Below are positions 1 through 4,605 of a stretch of DNA of 7,047 nt, piece by piece (the first letter of the stretch is position 1; each line of letters starts with the position of its first letter). Under the pieces are notes generated by a model that saw only the letters and a list, made by a program, of their open reading frames with translations, searched no databases and had not been told where the DNA came from. The stretch is from Rickettsiales bacterium (GTDB taxonomy: Bacteria; Pseudomonadota; Alphaproteobacteria; Rickettsiales; UBA1997): positions 1 through 7,047 of the forward strand of contig CANGNU010000049.1 of assembly GCA_947455365.1 (NCBI GenBank). The letters are read 5' to 3'. The position numbers and the translations under genes were made by a program.

Positions 1-1133
1 CCTTCTCTAGTATCTATTCCGGTGCCGATATATGAGTTAACGCCATATCTTGCTTGCTGCTGCGCTTGATCAAACTGTAATGTGTCGCAAGAAATGTTAT
101 CGCTGTTGCTATTTCTGGCAAGAATTGTTTCTTGCAGCAAAGCGTCTTTATATAAAACCTGCATGCTATTCCTTTCATCTCTAAAAAATGAAATGTTATA
201 GTCGCCAACATCTTGCAGCTTAAAGTTTTGTTGGGCGTCTTGTGGCAGTAGGGTTTCTATGGTAGTTTTAAAATTTTTCAGAACAATTGTGGCGTCTTTA
301 AGGGTTAAGTTTTGTTCGGTAATTTTTCTGTTGTCAATGAAAAAGCTGCGCGGTGTTGGTGTGCGTGGTTCTTGAATTTGAAAATGGTCTTGGTATGTTG
401 GAAATTCAAATTTTTCATAATAATCATCTGCATCATCTGCATCAGCGACTGGCAAGGCTGGCTCTTTTTGAGATACAACTTGCATTAGCGCTTCATCAAA
501 ATTTTCTTCAGTCGAAAATATTGAAGGAAAATTTTCAGTGCGACTTAAATTTAAATCTTCACCAACTACATTTCTAAAAGAGGTATTAAATTTAGATTCT
601 AGTTTTTGATTAACAAGGTCTTGCATGAATGAATCTAGATTTTCTAGGGCTCTTAAAGTATCGCGTTTTGCAAGAGTGTTGGGGTCAATTTTATTTGTTG
701 TTAAAGTAGTGCGAGCTTCTTCATGGTGTTCGCCAGAGTCATAAGTGATTGAGTCAGTTTCACAAGCTACATAATTGCCATGAATTAGTAGCGTGTTTGG
801 TGTCTCAGGTGCTGCTAAGTAGAAATCAAGGTTGCGAGGAACGGAGTATTTTAGCCTCATTGCAACATCATCATCAGTTTTATAAAAACGAATTTCATGA
901 ATAACTTCTGATGAAAGTGGGTCTGAGGTGTCTAAATGCAAGTCAAAATTTTGCCGCTGATATTCTTCAGGCATTAAAGCAAGAACTGCTTTTCTAAAGT
1001 TATTGCAAACAGTGGCAAGGGTCTCTTGGTCTAAATTTGAAATAGCGTGGTCGTAAGAAATTGTTTTGCCTGCGATTATTTTTGTTCTCTGATTTCTTGG
1101 TGTTGATGGCGGGCGAGGTTCAAATTTAGACAT
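1..1133 (-). CDS. Uncharacterised protein with internal duplication, 3' end outside window
   Basis: An uninterrupted frame of 377 codons runs from ATG at 1133 to the left edge with no stop, so the C-terminus is missing. It begins MSKFEPRPPSTPR and has no signal peptide or membrane segment. I recognise no family. The protein appears to be built from two diverged copies of one module: residues 5-141 and 255-362. Both open with EPR..(S)TPR, then share NL(x11)NF[RK], a [VI]xxL[ML]P[EQ][ED]xxQ segment, NFxL, an [IF]-rich strand F[YF][KR], and a closing D[ST][IL]x[YF]D...AR. The linker (about 142-254) is polar, with an acidic patch near 230-237 and a likely helix near 151-180. The start is 22 nt beyond the tRNA-Gly CCA end and has no Shine-Dalgarno sequence; no other in-frame ATG lies between the tRNA and this one. 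It is probably transcribed with the tRNAs or from a promoter inside them. Function unknown; that it is coding is well supported by length, composition and the duplication. Confidence 0.85.
   Translation of the reverse strand, partial: MSKFEPRPPSTPRNQRTKIIAGKTISYDHAISNLDQETLATVCNNFRKAVLALMPEEYQRQNFDLHLDTSDPLSSEVIHEIRFYKTDDDVAMRLKYSVPRNLDFYLAAPETPNTLLIHGNYVACETDSITYDSGEHHEEARTTLTTNKIDPNTLAKRDTLRALENLDSFMQDLVNQKLESKFNTSFRNVVGEDLNLSRTENFPSIFSTEENFDEALMQVVSQKEPALPVADADDADDYYEKFEFPTYQDHFQIQEPRTPTPRSFFIDNRKITEQNLTLKDATIVLKNFKTTIETLLPQDAQQNFKLQDVGDYNISFFRDERNSMQVLYKDALLQETILARNSNSDNISCDTLQFDQAQQQARYGVNSYIGTGIDTRE
424..444 (-). repeat. Two 9-bp tandem units in the acidic linker of the unknown gene
   Basis: The unit TCATCTGCA occurs twice in tandem (424-432, 433-441) and is followed by a partial third. 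On the minus strand it encodes the alternating Ala-Asp run around residues 230-237. Because the unit is 9 bp, a copy change would keep the frame and add or remove three residues. Confidence 0.5.
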
Positions 1134-1155
1134 GGCAACTGGTTTAGATTTGATA

Positions 1156-1229
1156 TGGAGCGGGCGAAGGGAATCGAACCCTCATGGCCAGCTTGGAAGG
1201 CTGGAACTTTACCATTAAGCTACGCCCGC
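1156..1229 (-). tRNA. tRNA-Gly, anticodon TCC
   Basis: The minus strand folds as a standard 74-nt tRNA. The acceptor stem GCGGGCG (1229-1223) pairs with CGCCCGC (1166-1160). The anticodon stem CCAGC/GCTGG closes loop CTTCCAA with anticodon TCC (1197-1195). The T arm contains GGTTCGATTCC, the discriminator base is T, and CCA is encoded (1158-1156). It lies 92 nt downstream of tRNA-Tyr on the same strand, so the two are likely processed from one transcript. The Tyr-Gly order also occurs near tuf genes in other proteobacteria, but no tuf gene follows here. Confidence 0.97.
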
Positions 1230-1321
1230 TTACGCTGAAGCTACAGCGGGCAGGCCCGCAAGCTAAAGCAAATCTTAAAGCACAAATTTGGCCCGCCAAC
1301 CGAAGCCCAAAGGGCGAAGGT
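1230..1321 (-). other. Inter-tRNA spacer with GC-rich hairpin
   Basis: The 92-nt spacer between the tRNAs is richer in GC than its surroundings and carries no gene. Near its tRNA-Gly end, AGCT (1239-1242) and GCGGG (1246-1250) can pair with CCCGC (1255-1259) and AGCT (1261-1264), giving a short two-part stem with a 4-nt loop. It is probably removed during tRNA maturation. No T-run follows it, so it does not look like a terminator. Confidence 0.4.
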
Positions 1322-1324
1322 TGG
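1296..1324 (-). other. Hairpin containing the 3' CCA of tRNA-Tyr
   Basis: CCAACC (1296-1301) pairs perfectly with GGTTGG (1319-1324), and inside it GCCC (1305-1308) pairs with GGGC (1312-1315) around an AAA triloop. The two stems are separated by a symmetric GAA/GAA internal loop (TTC/TTC on the transcribed strand). On the minus-strand transcript the 5' arm starts with the tRNA-Tyr CCA, so the precursor could fold its 3' end into a trailer hairpin that competes with or guides 3' processing. No T-run follows. Confidence 0.45.
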
Positions 1325-1407
1325 TGGAGAAGGCAGGATTTGAACCTGCGAACGCTTGCGCGGACAGATTTACAGTCTGTTGCCATTGACCACTCGGCCA
1401 CTTCTCC
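1322..1407 (-). tRNA. tRNA-Tyr, anticodon GTA
   Basis: The minus strand forms an 86-nt class II tRNA. The acceptor stem GGAGAAG (1407-1401) pairs with CTTCTCC (1332-1326). The D arm reads TGGCCGAGTGGTCAATGGC. The anticodon stem ACAGA/TCTGT encloses CTGTAAA with anticodon GTA (1373-1371). It has the long variable arm typical of bacterial tRNA-Tyr, a GGTTCAAATCC T arm, discriminator A and an encoded CCA (1324-1322). It is the first gene of a probable Tyr-Gly tRNA operon driven by the promoter at 1451-1478. Confidence 0.97.
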
Positions 1408-1415
1408 CCAAAGGT

Positions 1416-1443
1416 TTCTGTTTAAAGTTTAATAAAAACAGAA
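1416..1443 (-). other. Stem-loop in the tRNA-Tyr leader
   Basis: TTCTGTTT (1416-1423) and AAACAGAA (1436-1443) form an 8-bp perfect inverted repeat around a 12-nt AT-rich loop. It starts almost exactly at the transcription start predicted from the upstream promoter and ends 8 nt before the tRNA 5' end, so it would occupy nearly the whole leader. A role as an RNase P leader element is inference. Confidence 0.4.
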
Positions 1444-1450
1444 GCGCAAA

Positions 1451-1478
1451 ACTATATTTAAGCAAACTTAAGAGTCAA
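1451..1478 (-). promoter_or_regulatory. Sigma70-type promoter of the tRNA-Tyr/tRNA-Gly operon
   Basis: On the minus strand a -35 box TTGACT (1478-1473, 5 of 6 consensus) is followed after 16 bp by a -10 box TATAGT (1456-1451, 5 of 6 consensus). The bases after the -10 read TTTGCGC, giving a partly GC-rich discriminator like those of stringently controlled stable-RNA promoters. The predicted start near 1444-1445 leaves a leader of about 37 nt before tRNA-Tyr. Confidence 0.65.
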
Positions 1479-1526
1479 TCTGCTTGCAAATGTTGTTGTG
1501 TGGCCGGCATTGTTTGTGTTTGGCGC

Positions 1527-1566
1527 GTCATTCCCAAAACCGTGTCATTCCAACGAAAGTGGGAAT
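1527..1566. repeat. Degenerate dispersed palindromic repeat (GTCATTCCC...GGGAAT type)
   Basis: GTCATTCC occurs twice with a 17-bp pitch (1527 and 1544). The second copy continues as a hairpin: ATTCC (1547-1551) and AC (1553-1554) pair with GT (1559-1560) and GGAAT (1562-1566) around a GAAA tetraloop, with one A/G mismatch. This resembles the small ATTCCC...GGGAAT repeats dispersed between genes in many proteobacterial genomes. It abuts the stop codon of the ThiF-like gene and has no T-run on either side, so it is more likely a dispersed repeat, perhaps stabilising the mRNA 3' end, than a terminator. Confidence 0.5.
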
Positions 1567-2388
1567 CTATCGACAAACCTGACAGGTAGAATTTTTCTTC
1601 AGCGCCACCTTGCGAAATTCATTCTTCAAAAAATCAAACACTAAAATTTTACCCACCAAACTTTCACCAATTTGCAAAATTTCACGAATTGTGGTAGTGG
1701 CCTGCAGCGCGCCAATTGTGCCTGCAACCGCACCAAGAATACCTTTTTCGCTTAACGGCAATGAGAAATTTTCATCGACAATATTGGTGTTGAAGCAGGC
1801 GTAGCAAGGGTTGGTGGTTAATGCAGAATTTGTGTCAAGTGAAGATTTTTGAATTTTTGCAACAGATTTATCGCAAGATTCAATTGAATTTTCATAACTT
1901 TTAAACACCGAAACTTGCCCAAGAAAACCTTTTACAGCCGCGAATATCAACGGTTTGCGCAATTTGTGACAAACTTCGTTTATAATAAATCGAGTAGGAA
2001 AATTATCGGTCGCATCTAAAATATAATCATAGTGCATGGCGATGACGCTTAGAGAATCATGGTTTGCGCGCTGATCATAAATTGTTAAATTTACATCTTC
2101 ATTTAGCGCTAAAATTTTTTCGCGCGCGCTAATAACTTTTTTCTGCCCCAAATTGCTAAAGCTGTGAATCACTTGGCGCTGTAGGTTAGAAAGCTCTACA
2201 ACATCATCGTCCATCACGCCAATATTACCAACGCCAGCCGCTGCTAAATAAAGCAAAACAGGAGAGCCAAGCCCGCCCGCGCCAATCACCAGAACCTTCG
2301 CGCGCAAAAGTTTTTCTTGCCCAGATTCGGTAATTTCTTGTAAAAGTGTGTTGCGCAGATAGCGCTGTTTTTGTGTTTCGGTTAGCAT
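1567..2388 (-). CDS. ThiF/MoeB/HesA family E1-like adenylyltransferase
   Basis: A 273-residue cytoplasmic enzyme of the family that adenylates the C-terminal glycine of a ThiS- or MoaD-like sulfur carrier with ATP, for thiamine or molybdopterin synthesis. The Rossmann nucleotide loop GAGGLGSP is at 36-43, the acidic D60-D62 ends the second strand, NLQRQ is at 68-72, GQKK at 81-84 and DATDN at 125-129. R12, R71, K84 and D128 match the ATP-contacting residues of MoeB. Two CxxC pairs (C195/C198 and C269/C272) form the structural zinc site. The loop before GILGAVAGTIGALQA has Ser213 where many relatives have a conserved Cys, and about 20 extra residues (165-190) precede the first CxxC. There is no rhodanese domain. 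ATG at 2388 follows the RhuM stop by 17 bp with no Shine-Dalgarno sequence; last gene of the dut operon. ThiF versus MoeB cannot be decided here. Confidence 0.93.
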   Translation of the reverse strand: MLTETQKQRYLRNTLLQEITESGQEKLLRAKVLVIGAGGLGSPVLLYLAAAGVGNIGVMDDDVVELSNLQRQVIHSFSNLGQKKVISAREKILALNEDVNLTIYDQRANHDSLSVIAMHYDYILDATDNFPTRFIINEVCHKLRKPLIFAAVKGFLGQVSVFKSYENSIESCDKSVAKIQKSSLDTNSALTTNPCYACFNTNIVDENFSLPLSEKGILGAVAGTIGALQATTTIREILQIGESLVGKILVFDFLKNEFRKVALKKNSTCQVCR

Positions 2389-2405
2389 TTATAGTTGAAA
2401 TTTTA

Positions 2406-3434
2406 TTATTTTTTATCGAGTAATTTTTTCACCTCGCGATCAAAATCTGACTCAAATAATTTATCTTGCTTTACGCAATATTTTTCAAATTCTTTTTCAG
2501 CTAATGTTAAAGCCACTTCATGGCTTATTTTTCCTGCATTATGCAAAATTTCTTTTTCATTAAATTGTAAAAATGCATCAAGCTTTTTCACCCAGTCTTT
2601 CATGTGAAGCGCAACCCCATTGCGCGCCTGCATTTCTGCATAGTCAAGATACATTGACACAATGCGATTTAATCCATCTAACTCTTTTTCATCAAGATAA
2701 TTTTTGGCAATGGCAATATCGGCTTTGCGAATTTCGCCTTTTGGTGCATTTTTCCAAGTGGTTAGGCCCATGTTGGGCTTGGCGCCATCTGCCCTTTGAT
2801 GAATAATTTCTGCGGCGGTTTTTTTAGTAATTGCAAAATGTAATTTATTTTGCACGGTGGCAAAAAATTCTTGGGTAATTTCTGCGTTGGCATTGTAGTT
2901 GGCGCTGCATTGTGCGTAAATATCGGTAATTTTTTGGTAAAATCGGCGCTCGCTGCTGCGAATTTTGCGAATGCGTTCAAGTTGTTCTTCAAAATAATCT
3001 TTGCCAAAAATTTGCCGCGGGTCTTTCAGGCGCTCGTCATTCATGGCAAAACCTTTGATGATATATTCCTTCAAAACTTGCGTTGCCCAAATGCGAAAAT
3101 GTGTGGCCTGAGCGCTGTTGACGCGGTAGCCGACAGAGATTATGGCGTCGAGGTTGTAGAATTTAGTGTTGTAGGTTTTTCCATCATTGGCAGTATGTGC
3201 AAAATTTGCACATACTGAGCTTTCTATCAATTCTTTGCTATCAAAAATATTCTGCAAATGCTTGGTAACAACGGATCGGTCAATATCAAATAACTCCGCA
3301 ATTTTTGCTTGCGTTAGCCAAATATTTTCATCGCGTAAAAATATTTCAAGCTGCACTTTTCCGTTTGGGGCGGTGTAGAGGAGGAATTCGGTGAAGCTGT
3401 TATTGGCAATGGTTTTGGGGGATTTTCTTTTCAT
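2406..3434 (-). CDS. RhuM family protein
   Basis: 342 residues from ATG at 3434, close to the usual length of full RhuM proteins. The family is named after rhuM of Salmonella pathogenicity island 3. It is scattered across bacterial accessory regions and its biochemical role is unsettled. Visible hallmarks: IWLTQAKIAELFDIDRS (about 38-54), a helix-turn-helix-like segment that suggests nucleic-acid binding; VCANFAHTANDGKTYN (74-89); FYNLDAIISVGYRVNS (92-107); a helix ending QVLKEYIIKGF; RKIRSSERRFYQKITDIY (about 156-173); KPNMGLTTWKNAPKG (219-233); and YLDYAEMQA with the LDAFLQFNE motif near the C-terminus. The frame stays open upstream to a TTG at 3497, but that codon lies in a hairpin and the extra 21 residues look unlike family N-termini, so I chose the ATG. 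It lies between dut and the ThiF-like gene on the same strand and is intact. Confidence 0.93.
   Translation of the reverse strand: MKRKSPKTIANNSFTEFLLYTAPNGKVQLEIFLRDENIWLTQAKIAELFDIDRSVVTKHLQNIFDSKELIESSVCANFAHTANDGKTYNTKFYNLDAIISVGYRVNSAQATHFRIWATQVLKEYIIKGFAMNDERLKDPRQIFGKDYFEEQLERIRKIRSSERRFYQKITDIYAQCSANYNANAEITQEFFATVQNKLHFAITKKTAAEIIHQRADGAKPNMGLTTWKNAPKGEIRKADIAIAKNYLDEKELDGLNRIVSMYLDYAEMQARNGVALHMKDWVKKLDAFLQFNEKEILHNAGKISHEVALTLAEKEFEKYCVKQDKLFESDFDREVKKLLDKK
3191..3217. repeat. 27-bp perfect inverted repeat inside the RhuM gene
   Basis: Arms of 13 bp (CAGTATGTGCAAA at 3191-3203 and TTTGCACATACTG at 3205-3217) are perfectly complementary around the single central base 3204. The repeat encodes the conserved SVCANFAHT stretch of RhuM, so part of its symmetry may follow from codons. 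A long exact palindrome is nevertheless unusual inside a gene and could be a protein-binding site or form a hairpin. Confidence 0.6.
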
Positions 3435-3470
3435 GGTTTTGGTTTGAAATAATTGTGATTTAGTTGTTGA

Positions 3471-3499
3471 TTTTGCAGTCGCAATTTGCGACCGCAAAA
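3471..3499 (-). other. Stem-loop between dut and the RhuM gene
   Basis: TTTTGCAGTCGC (3471-3482) and GCGACCGCAAAA (3488-3499) form a 12-bp stem around a 5-nt loop. Its only imperfect pair (3477/3493) becomes a G-U wobble in the minus-strand transcript but A/C on the plus strand, so the structure favours the dut-to-RhuM mRNA. It begins 3 nt after the dut stop and lacks a downstream U-run, so it is not a typical terminator. It could protect the dut mRNA end or dampen expression of the RhuM gene. Confidence 0.45.
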
Positions 3500-3502
3500 A
3501 AA

Positions 3503-3946
3503 TTAATGCCCCGTAGACCCAAACCCACCGCTGCCTCTTACCGTTTCATCTAAATTTTGCACCTCAACAACTTCCGCCTGTTCATGCTTCGCAATCACCA
3601 CTTGCGCAATTCTCATGCCGCGCGTAATAGTAAAATCAACTTGCGAGTGATTAATGAGAATAACGCAAACTTCGCCGCGATAGTCAGAATCAACAGTTCC
3701 GGGCGTATTCAAAACCGTAATGCCATTTTTCAAAGCCAGCCCAGAACGCGGACGAACCTGCGCCTCAAAGCCTTGTTCAAGCGCAAAAGCAATTCCAGTT
3801 TTCACCAATTTTATTTCAGAAGGCTTGATAATAATTGGTTCATCAATGGCCGCAAGCAAGTCCATTCCTGCGCTGCCAGTGGTTTCATATTTTGGTAAAG
3901 GTAAATTTTTGCCGTTATCAAGTTTTTTTATTTTAAGAATTGTCAT
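3503..3946 (-). CDS. dut: Deoxyuridine 5'-triphosphate nucleotidohydrolase (dUTPase)
   Basis: A 147-residue trimeric-type dUTPase that hydrolyses dUTP to dUMP and pyrophosphate, keeping uracil out of DNA and supplying dUMP for thymidylate synthesis in the cytoplasm. All five family motifs are present in order: AGMDL (26-30), PRSGLA (66-71), [11 protein letters not shown] (83-93, with the probable catalytic Asp86), GMRIAQ (110-115), and the glycine-rich C-terminal [10 protein letters not shown] (137-146) that closes over the active site. Length is normal. ATG at 3946 is the only plausible start and has no Shine-Dalgarno sequence; the leader is AT-rich. It is the first gene of the minus-strand group, divergent from petA across 84 bp. 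The RhuM gene follows 68 bp downstream and the ThiF-like gene after that. Confidence 0.97.
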   Translation of the reverse strand: MTILKIKKLDNGKNLPLPKYETTGSAGMDLLAAIDEPIIIKPSEIKLVKTGIAFALEQGFEAQVRPRSGLALKNGITVLNTPGTVDSDYRGEVCVILINHSQVDFTITRGMRIAQVVIAKHEQAEVVEVQNLDETVRGSGGFGSTGH

Positions 3947-3955
3947 AATTATAAG

Positions 3956-3983
3956 TTGAAAAAATATTGTGTAGAGGTAAAAC
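3956..3983 (+). promoter_or_regulatory. Candidate promoter for the petA operon
   Basis: In the 84-bp divergent region TTGAAA (3956-3961, 5 of 6 consensus) is followed after 16 bp by TAAAAC (3978-3983, 4 of 6 consensus). A start near 3990 would give a leader of about 40 nt before the petA ATG at 4031. The -10 match is weak and the region is AT-rich, so this is only a candidate. I see no convincing operator in the region. Confidence 0.3.
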
Positions 3984-4030
3984 TTCAGCTTAAGTTTTCT
4001 TTTTTAAAAATCCCTAAAATTGTTACAAAA

Positions 4031-4555
4031 ATGTCGCAAGAAACAGTGCAAGACGAGAAGCGTCGCAAAATTTTAACTGGAACCGCCTACACCGCCGCTG
4101 GCATTGGCTTGGCCTGTGCCGTGTTGCCGTTGGTTGATAGCATGAACCCCGCGCAAGATGTTGCGGCTCTAGCTTCGGTAGAAGTAGATTTATCCAACAT
4201 TAAAGTTGGCGAAGAGAAAAAAGTTATGTGGCGCGGCAAGCCAATTTTTGTTAAGCGCCGCTCACCAGAAGAAATTGCCGCCGCCCAAAGTGTTGATATA
4301 AAAGAGCTGCGCGACCCACAAACCGATGCAGAGCGCGTTAAAACTGGCAAAGAAGAATGGCTTGTAACAATTGGCATTTGCACCCATTTGGGCTGCATTC
4401 CCATTGTGGGGCAGGGTGAATATAAGGGTTGGTTTTGCCCATGCCATGGTTCACAATATGACACTTCGGCGCGCATTCGCAAAGGCCCGGCGCCCAAGAA
4501 CCTAGAGGTTCCACCTTATGAGTTTGTTGGTGATAATAAAATTAAAATTGGATAA
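4031..4555 (+). CDS. petA: Ubiquinol-cytochrome c reductase Rieske iron-sulfur subunit
   Basis: A 174-residue [2Fe-2S] subunit of the bc1 complex. It accepts one electron from ubiquinol at the Qo site and passes it to cytochrome c1 on the periplasmic side. The N-terminus carries a twin arginine (K10-R11-R12-K13) before a single hydrophobic anchor (about 14-36), as expected for Tat-dependent Rieske proteins whose signal remains as the membrane anchor. The cluster motifs CTHLGC (117-122) and CPCHGS (136-141) supply two Cys and two His ligands plus the disulfide pair C122/C138. GPAP (152-155) forms the Pro loop. The frame is open upstream to TTG at 3956, but the 25 added residues are not family-like and would displace the Tat motif, so ATG 4031 is preferred. 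First gene of the pet operon; petB starts 50 bp later. Confidence 0.96.
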   Translation: MSQETVQDEKRRKILTGTAYTAAGIGLACAVLPLVDSMNPAQDVAALASVEVDLSNIKVGEEKKVMWRGKPIFVKRRSPEEIAAAQSVDIKELRDPQTDAERVKTGKEEWLVTIGICTHLGCIPIVGQGEYKGWFCPCHGSQYDTSARIRKGPAPKNLEVPPYEFVGDNKIKIG

Positions 4556-4605
4556 AATAACTATGTGCCTTACGGCCATCTAGCTTAAAACGATATAAAT
4601 AAATT

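Noticed and set aside
14..577. Short frames at 14-211 (minus) and 353-577 (plus)
   Set aside because: Both lie wholly inside the 377-codon minus-strand gene in other frames and have low-complexity, unrecognisable sequences.
1246..1259. GC-rich hairpin in the inter-tRNA spacer as an intrinsic terminator
   Set aside because: No T-run follows on either strand.
1144..1432. Open frames on both strands across the tRNA region
   Set aside because: They read through tRNA-Tyr, tRNA-Gly and the spacer; the tRNA folds are unambiguous and the peptides have no protein-like features.
2850..3218. 122-codon plus-strand frame opposite the RhuM gene
   Set aside because: It is antisense to conserved RhuM coding sequence and matches nothing recognisable.
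3435..3497. TTG start for the RhuM gene at 3497
   Set aside because: It is inside a stable hairpin and adds residues unlike known RhuM N-termini; ATG at 3434 gives the usual length.
3948..3953. Perfect TATAAT on the minus strand just before the dut ATG
   Set aside because: It is 1 bp from the start codon, so the predicted transcription start would fall inside the gene, and there is no good -35 box; probably fortuitous in an AT-rich leader.
3956..4030. N-terminal extension of the Rieske protein from TTG at 3956
   Set aside because: The extra 25 residues do not resemble Rieske N-termini and would bury the twin-arginine motif; the candidate promoter also overlaps it.
4087..4497. 136-codon minus-strand frame opposite petA
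   Set aside because: It is a shadow of the Rieske gene; its Cys/His/Pro-rich composition follows from the opposite-strand codons.
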